From Nemertoderma westbladi (lineage: Eukaryota; Xenacoelomorpha; Nemertodermatida; Nemertodermatidae), in assembly GCA_032718475.1 (NCBI GenBank), contig JAUCBJ010004989.1, positions 1 to 40,752 of the forward strand: a stretch of 40,752 nt of DNA, in the 5' to 3' direction. Made by a program: the position numbers and the translations under genes. Under the pieces are notes generated by a model, which was not told where the DNA came from, did not search any database, and saw only the letters and a list, made by a program, of their open reading frames with translations. This document shows, in pieces, positions 30,290 through 39,601 of the stretch (the stretch's first letter is position 1; each line of letters opens with the position of its first letter).

Positions 30290-30385
30290 GGGGCCATATG
30301 GACAGATGTGATGTCAGAGGGCCAGATGTGGGTAGCATTCCACTACAAAAGGAGGAATTTAATGAAGAAATAGCCAATCTCCAGG

Positions 30386-30586
30386 ATGAAGATTTCTATG
30401 ACAGCAGGGGGCATTCTACTACTGGAGTGTTACCCCGGCGAAGACGGAAGAATTAGATCCGTGGAAGTGAGGATCGGAGGGAAGATAGGGGCCAAAGATA
30501 GGAAGACCTACAGGAGGGCGGTAGGGAAGTGTTGCCTATTGAGGGGTCGCCCTAAGTTAGTTGAGTCGTCCAATATATTGGACTGA
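30386..30586 (+). pseudogene. BEL/Pao C-terminal domain (DUF5641-like)
   Basis: LLLECYPGEDGRIRSVEVRI followed by KTYRRAVGKCCLLRG: the last domain of BEL/Pao Pol (PGxDGRVRxVEV...RPVxKLCxL). The stop at 30584-30586 probably marks the original end of pol. Confidence 0.8.
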
Positions 30587-30696
30587 GGGGGTGGGAATGA
30601 GGGCGAGATGCCCTTCCCACACACTAAACAAAAAAAATAAATAATAATAAAATAAAAAGTAGTAAAATACTAGTACCAAGGTACACTTTAGGTAGA

Positions 30697-30972
30697 CATT
30701 ATGTACGTCTGATGGGTACGGACGTACCAACGTACATAATATTTAGGTGTAGATAGTTACAATTACGTACATCGGATGGGTACAAGTGTACCCACGTACC
30801 TAATTTACATACGCACCACTAGTACTATTGTGGGCACCAAGGGCGCCACTTGAGGAGTTGAGGGGGGGTATGTACGCATACCGTAGTAGAAGGGTACACA
30901 GTACCATAGTGAGGATTAGGAGGGGTATACATTGCGTACGTCTGATGGGCACAATGTGCCAATGTACGTAAT
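30697..30972 (+). other. Three related two-tier hairpins in the BEL/Pao 3' region
   Basis: Hairpin 1 (30698-30740): 11-bp outer stem ATTATGTACGT/ACGTACATAAT, inner GGTAC/GTACC. Hairpin 2 (30762-30804): outer 9 of 11, inner GGGTAC/GTACCC. Hairpin 3 (30931-30972): outer 11 with two G-T pairs, inner GGCAC/GTGCC. The one-sided bulge C(T/G)GATG is shared. The inner stems differ by a paired T-A to C-G change. Hairpins 2 and 3 lie in a tandem duplication of about 170 bp (30762-31085). Confidence 0.75.
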
Positions 30973-31514
30973 AAATACCAGCACAAGCCGGGTCAATGGG
31001 ACCAATAACACAGGTAATACGTACTATTGTGGGCATTGAGGGCGCCACGTGAGAAGTCGAGGGGGGTATGTAGGCGTAGTAGAATAGACTGTGTAGGCCG
31101 CACAAACTAGACTACTGTAGCGCATAGCCCGTGGTGCAGAGTTAGAGCATTGCTACAGAGCCAGAAAGTTGTCTGGTAGGAAGCTAGTACAAGAGTAAGA
31201 AAATTGTAGCTAGTCTTCTCTGTAGACAAGTAGTGATGAATTACCTACGTAGTAATTAAGTAGCAGATAGAAGTAATAGCACGCTAGTTGAGGTTGGGTA
31301 GTGAACACAGCAATGAAAAATCAGGGGTAAATTGGCACATAAAGGGGAATATTCGTATGAAACATTGAGAGAACGCAGATAGGAGGTAGGCCATCACTGA
31401 TTTAAACTAATTAAGACCATACTTAGTTATCTCTTGCCCTACTGAGCCTTTCTAAGGCACCACCAGTCTGGTGAGAGAGGAGAATCGTGATGGTGGAGAA
31501 ACTATAGAAGGAGT

Positions 31515-31985
31515 TTGTCGTGTTCCGTGGAGAGGGGCGGATATATGGTCCTGGATGACGTGGGGACAGTAGAGGATGACGGTGGGACAAGAAAGGGGTC
31601 ACGAGGGTCGAGTAGAACTATATTGCTGCATTTAGTGGCGCTGAATGGAGATATTTTTCTGTTTGACCTTGCGACCTATGGTAAGAAGACCGGGCCAAAG
31701 TTGAACTGCCTACCAGATGCGATGCAGAAGCTAGTAAGGTGAAAGACTACGATCGAGATTGGATCGGCGATACGCGAACGATGCGGAGAGGATTATTGGA
31801 CCGGGCACCCCGAATCTTCTGGACATGCAGGTAGTCTACATGGCTATGACGAAACCGGATGGATTACGATTGGTGGATAACACGGGACAATAGGGAGCCG
31901 TGGCGATGGGTCAGTTGATGGGACTCATGTGCCACAAGCCGTTGGAGTGGAACAAGTTCCGAGAGGAATATGGTGCGGGACTTGC
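31515..31985 (+). pseudogene. Possible 3'-5' exonuclease (DEDD/EXD1-like) fragment in the BEL/Pao element
   Basis: Three successive frames give, in order, ILLHLVALNGDIFLFDLATYG, then DAMQKLV leading into KVKDYDRDWIGDTRTM, then NLLDMQVVYMAMTKPDG. The order and spacing resemble the exonuclease fold of EXD1-type proteins: a V(F/Y)LFD strand, then KV-HDCR-D-DAL, then VFDTQVA. The first acidic motif is not visible. If right, it is a host-gene or accessory fragment captured downstream of pol. The assignment is weak and rests on remembered motifs. Confidence 0.3.
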
Positions 31986-32602
31986 GAATTCACTCAAGTG
32001 GGGGGGGGGGGGGGGGGGGCGAGACGGGGAGAGACGAGTTATATCGCTTCCGAAAGGGGGCGATAGACATTGTTAACGAATATCTAATATATGTACCATA
32101 GTCAGCAACCTTTTTCCAATTAGCTACTGGGACTGGGGACTAATTGATTAGAACATGAGGACGAGACATTAGACGGATCCCATTTCTCGAGTGCGGCCAC
32201 ACTAATGAGAATGTGGGAGCCCGACAGGAGCGTATGGGGAGTGAGAGCAAAAAGGATTGATCGTTGGGGAAGTAAAAGGGTGCGAGATTCAAGCGTGGAG
32301 AGCGAGCATGGAGGGGGATGAATCCTAAGGGACTAGTGAGAGAGGAAGGGACAACAAAGTTCGAGAGATAAAATTGTGTAAGGAGTGAGGGTGATCGTCT
32401 AAAACAGAGACGGCAGATGCCTTGGTACAACTTAGCTCGCAGATGTACCAAGGATGGGTAGTGAAAACAGACCCAGCAGCCCAGGGGGGCCTGCCTGGAA
32501 AGCTGACCCCAAGATGCAAGAAGAAAATTCCACCCCACATCCAATACTAGATTGGATTCCAGTGGAATTGAAGCGACTTAAGGTTGATCGGGAAGATAGC
32601 AT
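31986..32602 (+). other. BEL/Pao 3' untranslated region; no gene seen
   Basis: Contains a G run of 20 (32000-32019). Open frames at 32140-32626 on both strands are short and unrecognised. Ends at the polypurine tract. Confidence 0.5.
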
Positions 32603-32611
32603 GGGGGGGAG
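32603..32611 (+). other. Polypurine tract of the BEL/Pao element
   Basis: GGGGGGGAG directly abuts the 3' LTR start at 32612. Confidence 0.8.
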
Positions 32612-33227
32612 TGTAAGTGGATTCAATTCCCTGCACTACCCGGCGGAAAATGGGCAAAGTGGCTTTTTACCAATTATAGTTGGAAAGGTGACATTACTAA
32701 TATAATGTCACCTAATAACCAACTCAGGCAACACTGCCAGCCATGTATAGAGTTGAGAGGCCATAAACCATGTCAGGGGACAAAGGGGCTATCAATTGGG
32801 GACAGTGGCAACAGGGAGTGGCAAGATGAAGATTAATTAGGTTAGCCAATGAAGGCAAGGGAAAACAGGTGAAGACGGCATCCATTGGCCAGGCTGCTTA
32901 GAACAGTAGGAGTAACCAATATGTGTCGGTAATATAACAGTATAACCATTGTACTTATTGATTCTGATTCAATTGGTATCTGTAGAGTTGTGAGACTGGA
33001 ACGGTTTTTAACTGTCGTCACTACCGTGCTATTATATTCTGATTGTGCTATTATTGCGATCTGACATTATGAATATCATACTGTACACTAAAACTCAGTT
33101 ATTCCAATGGCCTTCGGCCTTGACATTCAGATTACAGCCTTTCAGCAGCTTACGGAAGCGGCAACGCGTATAGCCCAACACACACCAGTCGGGGTTCAAA
33201 CTGCCAACTCAATTGGATCCCGTCACA
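32612..33227 (+). repeat. 3' LTR of the BEL/Pao element (616 bp)
   Basis: Colinear with the 5' LTR, with scattered substitutions and small indels (for example an extra ACAGTATA near 32937). It ends GTCACA before TCTAG. It keeps the 11-mer CGGTTTTTAAC (33002-33012). Confidence 0.95.
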
Positions 33228-33232
33228 TCTAG

Positions 33233-33628
33233 GGTAGCGCAATCCTTAATTTTTCAGTAACTGCCAAGGTGTTTTCATTCTTTTCTAAATCCAGAATCCA
33301 TAACTCAGTAACTGACCTTCTGTCTGACTGTCGTGACTGTAGACTAAATGGCTAAATGTAATAGGCCTACAGTTGTAGCCTAATGTAATAAGTCTGTACT
33401 GGTACTGCTGTAACCTGCGACCTTTAAGTCACTGCTGGCAGTGGCAGGTATAGGCTTACTGACCGTTGACCGTAGGGTAGCGGGTAGGCTGGTGGGTAGG
33501 CATACTACAGTATTGCAGTACTGTTAGGTACATGGCCTACGTCGGTATGTCCTGCTCCTGATGTCGGAATTCAGGAATTGGAATTGTTTAATTGACATTA
33601 AATATAAAGAATAAAATAGAGCTAACCG
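33233..33628. other. No gene seen
   Basis: Spacer between the BEL/Pao element and the foldback cluster, with one TAGGCCTA (33362). Nothing else is recognised. Confidence 0.5.
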
Positions 33629-33630
33629 GT

Positions 33631-33730
33631 ACGGGTGTTTGAAAAAGGTGGAATGGACACAGAAAACATGGACAATGGATAGACCAATCACGGGCGATTT
33701 GCGTCACACAGCATGTCCACCTTTTTCAGC
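33631..33730. mobile_element. Short MITE, TTTGAAAAAGGTGGA ends (left copy)
   Basis: Begins ACGGGTGTTTGAAAAAGGTG and ends GTCCACCTTTTTCAGC. Its first about 60 bp match, inverted, the end of the copy at 37155-37268. Confidence 0.75.
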
Positions 33731-33798
33731 TTTGTTGTCAACCTTTTTCAAATTTGAATAAGGTGGACTGGGTTGAGAAAGAACAGGCAATGAATTGA

Positions 33799-34696
33799 CC
33801 GGTAATGGTGAAAAATATCGAGACTTGAAAAATATCGAGAGTAAAAATAACGAGAGTAAAAATATCGAGAGTAAAAATAACGAGTGTTGAAAATTAACGT
33901 GATTAAAAAATATCGAGAGTAAAAATAACACGAGAATAAATATCGATCGACAATATCGAAAATAACGAGTGTTGAACAATATCGAGTGTTGAAAAATATC
34001 GAGAGTAAAAATCTCGAGTGTTGAAAAATATCGAGAATAAAAATCTCGAGTGTTGAAAAATATCGAGAGTAAAAATATCGAGTGTTGAAAAATATCGAGA
34101 GTAAAAATATCGAGTGTTGAAAAATATCGAGAGTAGAAATATCGAGTGTTGAAAAATATCGAGTGTTGAAAAATATCGAGTGTTGAAAAATATCGAGAGT
34201 AAAAATATCGAGAGTAAAAATATCGAGTGTTGAAAAACATCGAGTGTGGAAAATATCGAGTGTTGAAAAATATCGAGAGAAAAATATCGAGAGTAAAAAT
34301 ATCGAGTGTTGAAAAATATCGAGAGTAAAAATATCGAGAGTAAAAATATCGAGTGTTGAAAAATATCGAGTGTTGAAAAATATCGAGTGTTGAAAAATAT
34401 CGAGTGTTGAAAAATATCGAGTGTTGAAAAACATCGAGTGTTGCAAAATATCGAGTGTTGAAAAATATCGAGTGTTGAAAAATATCGAGAATAAAAATAT
34501 CGAGAGTAAAAATATCGAGTGTTGAAAAATATCAAGTGTTGAAAAACATCGACTGTTGAAAAATATCGAGTGTTGAAAAATATCGAGTGTTGAAAAATAT
34601 CGAGTGTTGAAAAATATCGAGTGTTGAAAAACATCGAGTGTTGCAAAATATCGAGTGTTGAAAAATATCGAGTGTTGAAAAATATCGAGAGTAAAA
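33799..34696. repeat. Array A: 16/17-bp minisatellite
   Basis: Tandem mixture of two units, AATATCGAGAGTAAA and AATATCGAGTGTTGAAA. Starts CCGGTAATGGTG. The long open frames on the minus strand (for example 33903-34646) are by-products of these repeats. Confidence 0.92.
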
Positions 34697-34767
34697 AAAA
34701 TATTGCATTTTACTTGAGCATTTTATTTAGAATTATGGAACAATATTGCAGTGCATGGGTTACAACG
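34697..34767. repeat. Unique block X
   Basis: Non-repetitive block (AATATTGCATTTTACTTGAG...GTGCATGGGTTACAAC) between arrays A and B. An inverted copy lies at about 35482-35548. Confidence 0.9.
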
Positions 34768-35214
34768 GTTATATTGAAAAATATCGAGACATGAAAAATA
34801 TCGGGAGTAAAAATAACGCGAGTAAAAACATCGAGTGTTGAAAAATAACGATAATATCGAGAGTTCAAAAAATATCGAGAGTAAAAATATCGAGGGTAAA
34901 AATATCGAGGGTAAAAATATCGAGAGTAAAAATACCGAGAGTAAAAATATCGAGAGTAAAAATATCGTGTGTTGAAAAATATCGAGAGTAAAAATATCGA
35001 GTGTTGAAAAATATCGAGAGTAAAAATATCGAGTGTTGAAAAATATCGAGAGTAAAAATATCGAGTGATGAAAAATATCGAGAGTAAAAATATCGAGTGT
35101 TGAAAAATATCGAGAGTAAAAATATCGAGTGTTGAAAAATATCGAGTGTTGAAAAATATCGAGAGTAAAAATATCGAGTGTTGAAAAATATCGAGAGTAA
35201 AAATATCGATAGTA
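34768..35214. repeat. Array B: same minisatellite, second block
   Basis: Starts TTATATTGAAAAATATCGAG and ends ATATCGATAGTAAC. Same orientation and units as array A. Confidence 0.92.
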
Positions 35215-35486
35215 ACAATTTTTTTAAATAAAGGTTGTATGATAATTTTTTTTACTAAAAATGTTCTAGAACAACAATATTTATCAACATTTGGTAGCTT
35301 ATACGTGTTCTAATATAATATTTAACAATATTTATAATATTTATCAAAATTTATAGCTAGCACTTCTTTTATAATATTTATTAAAAAAAATAGCAAAAAC
35401 TAGCTAGTACAGTATAATAAATCGGGTAAATGGGTACCCAAGGTGTATTACATAATGCCATTCACTTGCACTTGCACTGTTGTAAC
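35215..35486. repeat. Unique block Y
   Basis: AT-rich block (ATTTTTTTAAATAAAGG...TTGCACTGTTGTAAC) with a near-complete inverted copy at 35768-36025. Confidence 0.9.
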
Positions 35487-35768
35487 CCATGCACTGCAAT
35501 ATTGTTCCCTAATTCTAAATAAAATGCTCAAGCAAAATGCAATATTTTTACTCTCGATATTTTTCAACACTCGATATTTTTCAACACTCGATATTTTTCA
35601 ACACTCGATATTTTTACTCTCGATATTTTTCAACACTCGATATTTTCAACACTCGTTATTTTTACTCTCGATATTTTTCAACACTCGATATTTTTACTCT
35701 CGATATTTTTACTCTCGTTATTTTTACTCTCGATATTTTTCAAGTCTCGATATTTTTCACCATTACCG
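35482..35768. repeat. Inverted X and inverted array A (X' and C)
   Basis: 35482-35548 is the reverse complement of block X. 35549-35765 is the minisatellite inverted (CTCGATATTTTTCAACA), shorter than A. It ends CACCATTACCG, the complement of the start of array A. Confidence 0.9.
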
Positions 35769-36512
35769 TTACAACAGTGCAAGTGAATGGCATTATGTAA
35801 TACACCTTGGGAACCATTTACCAGATTTATTATACTAGCTAGTTTTTGCTATTTTTTTAATAAATATTATAAAAGAAGTGCTAGCTATAAATTTTGATAA
35901 ATATTGTTAAATATTATATCAGAACACGTACTGTATACGCTACCAAATGTTGATAAATATTGTTGTACTAGAACATTTTTAGTAGAAAAATTATCATACA
36001 ACCCTTATTTAAAAAAATTGTTACTATCGATATTTTTACTCTCGATATTTTTCAACATTCTATATTTTTCAACACTCGATATTTTTCAACACTCGATATT
36101 TTTCAACACTCGATATTTTTACTGTCGATATTTTTCAACACTCGATATTTTTCAACACTCGATATTTTTCAACACTCGATATTTTTACTCTCGATATTTT
36201 TCAACACTCGATATTTTTACTCTCGATATTTTTCAACACTCGATATTTTTACTCTCGATATTTTTCAACACTCGATATTTTTACTCTCGATATTTTTCAA
36301 CACTCGATATTTTTACTCTCGATATTTTTAAACACTCCTCGATATTTTTCAACACTCGATATTTTTACTCTCGATATTTTTACCCTCGATATTTTTACTC
36401 TCGATATTTTTTGAACTCTCGATATTATCGTTATTTTTCAACACTCGATGTTTTTACTCGCGTTATTTTTACTCTCGATATTTTTCATGTCTCGATATTT
36501 TTCAATATAACC
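35768..36512. repeat. Inverted Y and inverted array B (Y' and D)
   Basis: 35768-36025 is the reverse complement of block Y. 36026-36512 is the inverted minisatellite, ending CAATATAACC, the complement of the start of array B. The open plus-strand frame 35904-36518 is a repeat by-product. Confidence 0.9.
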
Positions 36513-36993
36513 AATTGACCAATCAGATTGATTTGCACATTATCTAATTATAGCAGCTCTGTCCACGTTTTTCAAAAAATTTCAGAAGGTTTTTATGGAT
36601 TATTATTGTTATTATTATTATCCCATACTTACTGTGGCCAACCGAAGTTGTCGAAATAGGCCTAGTTCAATAATATGGGGCGAGCCACGAAGTCTGAGAG
36701 CTGAGCCTTACAGCCTTAGCATCAATATTGGAACGTCAATATTCTAACTCATTCATTACAGTATAAAGTTAATTATAATAACTACCTATTGTACTGTGAG
36801 GGAAATATAATATGCTTTATTCAGTTATTTACCGTTCATCCCGAGGTCTGTTATTCTGTTATTAAACGACCGAGCCCTATTATCATACTGTAAGTCTATA
36901 AGGGGGGCAATCCGCGCGGGGGGTAGATACGCCTAGGACACCGGCAGCATTCTTAATGCAGCTGCTTCCAGCATGCCCATTATAGATAGATAA
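36513..36993. other. No gene seen; short RTE tail at 36938-36962
   Basis: CACCGGCAGCATTCTTAATG (about 36939) is the conserved RTE 3' UTR motif, a remnant of a further LINE copy. The rest is AT-rich and unrecognised. Confidence 0.5.
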
Positions 36994-37120
36994 TTGAAAC
37001 CTGAAAAAGGTGGACAGTTCAATCACTAATAAATAGCATTGCTTTAATACGTTTCTGATTGGTCAGTCTATTATCTATGTTTTTTGTGCATGTGTCCAGT
37101 CCACCTTTTTCGAACACACA
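36994..37120. mobile_element. Short MITE, CTGAAAAAGGTGGAC ends (right copy 1)
   Basis: Ends CTGAAAAAGGTGGACAG and GTCCAGTCCACCTTTTTCG. Contains TACGTTTCTGATTGGTC, shared with right copy 2. Confidence 0.75.
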
Positions 37121-37154
37121 TCTTATTCCCAATTATGTAACTAAGAAAGCGAAA

Positions 37155-37268
37155 CTTGAAAAAGGTGGACAGACCAATTGCTACAAACTGTTTTGCATAA
37201 TACGTTTCTGATTGGTCTGTCCGTTGTCCATGTTTTCTGTGTCCAGTCCACCTTTTTCAAACACCCGT
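37155..37268. mobile_element. Short MITE, TTGAAAAAGGTGGAC ends (right copy 2)
   Basis: Ends TTGAAAAAGGTGGACAGACC and its complement near TTTTTCAAACACCCGT. It is the inverted partner of the copy at 33631. Confidence 0.75.
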
Positions 37269-38199
37269 TAGGTTTTAGGGTTAGGGTTGCGATACATACC
37301 TGTATGTTGAGCTTGAGCATGTTAATATGTTTGTTTATGTTACTTTTGTTTGTTTTGTTTGGGTTTTTTGATGGCCCTAGTGGCTGAGTACTATTTTGGG
37401 CTTATTGTTAGTTTGTTGGGGTGTAAGGTTAGACTTACTGTAAGTGTTACCTCTTTATTTAATATATATATATAATGTATAACAAGTTACCGTTAGTTAG
37501 TATTTCGCTACTTTAAAATATCCAATATTTCGTGATACACAAAGGGTAGTAGTTACAAAATAGATTCTAGAAGACCCAAATGGCCATGTTTTACGAAACC
37601 AATACTCACGATTGTAGCCCTAATGCGGAATATTTTGGTATATGTTTTGAGTTAAACATAAAATTTAGTGGGGAATTTAGTGATTTTTTTGTGATTAGTG
37701 AGGGTTGTTTTATACAGAGTCATGAATATATCCCTAACTATACTGTTGTTGTAAATTGCAGTTTTGTGGTGAAAAAATCATTCAAAGGTGAAAACCGATG
37801 TCACCACATGAAAGCCCTTCTATCAAACTACAAAAACTACAGTATATAAAAAATTGTATTAATTTGTATTAATTGTGTTAAATTGTAATTAATTTTGTAA
37901 ATTTTCGAAAATGGGTGTAATGGTCACCTTAAGTTTGAAACTTCTTTGTCAATTCATCATCTGATTTCATCAACATTTTCATCAAAAAGATGTTTCAACT
38001 ATATAAATGTCTGTACGCCACCTTGAGGCCATTTTAGGTCTTGTAATTTATGAAGTTGTTGGGAGTGAGCTGTTTACCATCTTCCATTTTATGTTTGCGT
38101 TCAATCTTTAACTAACTTTAACTAACCTAATATTTGCCCCCATCGATTCTGCGCCAGTCGCCCCAACTATTCTTTTGTGATAAACTATTTTAAAAACTA
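37269..38199. other. No gene recognised; one open frame 37580-37849
   Basis: The 89-codon plus-strand frame starting MAMFYETNTHD resembles nothing I know and has no splice, signal or repeat support. The rest is AT-rich. Confidence 0.4.
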
Positions 38200-38330
38200 A
38201 TTTGTGGTTTGTTGGTCCTGAACTTGCCTTTCTTGAGCCGCGTCATACAGGACACTGGCCTTGTAGATGCGGATATGTCTCGCGAAAGTCATGGTGATAG
38301 GGAGTTGTGGCGTGTGTTCGGGACACTTCC
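38200..38330 (+). pseudogene. RTE-like LINE C-terminal fragment
   Basis: Plus strand reads LPFLSRVIQDTGLVDADMSR and then HGDRELWRVFGT, the RTE C-terminus. A run of C (about 15) and GGACACT-rich sequence follow where the usual 3' UTR should start. Confidence 0.75.
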
Positions 38331-38960
38331 CCCCCCCCCCCCCGGACACTCCTCCCCCGACTGTTCTTAACTTCGCACATTCGTATTTTTCAGTTTGTAA
38401 GGTAAACGGACCGCTTGTATCCAGATAAGTTGTATCCAATTTTCCTTTCGTAGCTCAGAAAGTGATCTTTTGCATCCCGATTTTACATTTTATGTCCAAG
38501 TTTTATTTATGGGTTTTATCAATGCAATTACATCGTATTGTTTGCTAATCTTTAAACAATTAATTAGATGACCTATAAATTCCATCCCCCGAATGATATA
38601 CTGTTTTTATTAACTATAGAATTATATAATAATTGTTTTAATTATAGGTATTATTATCTAATATAGTCTTCTTCAAATTGTAGCAGATGGGGATGAATAT
38701 TATTGTTGCAATCAAAACTATACCTCTCCAGGGTAAAATCGACATGCGTCGACCTGTATTCTGTGTTCAGCATTACATATTGATATACTACTATACATAC
38801 TATATAGATATTATACACACTACATATTAAATTTCCTGGTTACTTGCAATATTTTTAATAGGATTTTGTTGAATTATATAATATTGTAGTAATTTATATA
38901 TTAAATTGGTTAACATTCAATACAGCTCCTACTTTAGGCTTAGTCAATTTATTATCTGAT
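38331..38960. other. No gene seen
   Basis: C run near 38329-38343, then AT-rich sequence without recognisable features. Confidence 0.5.
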
Positions 38961-39055
38961 GATACAACATGAATTACTGTAATTATTTCAAAATGGTCGT
39001 AAGTCTTTCACCACGGGCACTCAGGGAAATGCCGGGGTCTGGGGGCGATAACCTC

Positions 39056-39164
39056 CAAGAAAAGAAGCGGGGGTTTGGGGGCGGCAGCCCCCAAGAAAAG
39101 AAGCGGGGGTTTGGGGGCGGTAGCCCCCAACAAAAGAAGCGGGGGTTTGGGGGCTGCAGCCCCC
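39056..39164 (+). repeat. 36-bp tandem repeat, three units
   Basis: The unit contains AAGAAAAGAAGCGGGGGTTT and GGGGGCGGCAGCCCCC, a self-complementary GC hairpin. Read in one frame it gives a 12-residue repeat, but no gene is supported. The G runs could form quadruplexes. Confidence 0.9.
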
Positions 39165-39337
39165 AATTAAAAGAAATTAAAAGAATTAAAGGAATTAAAA
39201 GAAAAAACAAACAAAATTTGACTATAAAATTTTTTTTATAATTTTGAAAAAACTTGTCTAGATACAACTTGTCCTGTAACCATCTTTAACTTTTGTTTAT
39301 TGCTTTGATGCACCCAGATTAATTTTAACACTTTAAC

Positions 39338-39506
39338 TGGGGGGGAAGTGTCCGGGGGCAAGTGTCCGGGGGGCAAGTGTCCGGGGGGCAAGTGTCCGGG
39401 GGGCAAGTGTCCTACTTGGGCGGGGGGGAAGTGTCCGGGGGGCAAGTGTCCGGGGGGCAAGTGTCCTACTTGGGCGGGGGGGAAGTGTCCGGGGGGGAAG
39501 TGTCCT
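39338..39506 (+). repeat. 15-bp minisatellite with higher-order units
   Basis: Unit AAGTGTCCGGGGGGC, about nine copies, interrupted at regular spacing by CTACTTGGGCGGGGG. Ends at the LINE 3' fragment that follows. Confidence 0.9.
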
Positions 39507-39601
39507 AGATCCAGTTGTGGCGGTTCAACTTTGTTGATCACCGGCATAGCATTCTTAATGCACGCGCCGTATTGGGCTTGCCAATTGTGGATTGAATGGT
39601 G

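Larger units (their letters stand above)
24137..33227 (+). mobile_element. BEL/Pao LTR retrotransposon, complete ends, internally deleted
   Basis: LTRs 24137-24741 and 32612-33227 (TGTAAG...GTCACA) are flanked by the 5-bp duplication TCTAG (24132-24136 and 33228-33232). Internal remains are in BEL/Pao order: charged coiled-coil gag, a DUF1759-like gag domain, CCHC knuckles, protease, the BEL-type linker (LIVGMDCPTAHERL...FGWTLTGP), then directly the integrase C-terminus and a DUF5641-like domain. The reverse transcriptase, RNase H and integrase core are missing. Many frame breaks show it is long dead, older than the Ty3/gypsy copy. Confidence 0.92.

Noticed and set aside
33704-34646. Long minus-strand open frames rich in Phe, Ser, Tyr
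   Set aside because: They are translations of the 16/17-bp minisatellite, present in several frames and in the inverted arrays too. No gene signal.
34000-36500. Regularly repeated array resembling a CRISPR
   Set aside because: No constant repeat with unique spacers. Units are contiguous 16/17-bp minisatellites in a eukaryotic genome.
37268-37292. TTAGGG-like words suggesting an interstitial telomere
   Set aside because: Only about two degenerate units (TTTTAGGGTTAGGG), too few to support the idea.
37580-37849. 89-codon open frame as a possible gene
   Set aside because: No recognisable similarity, signal, splice site or neighbour. Left as an unassigned frame in the region note.
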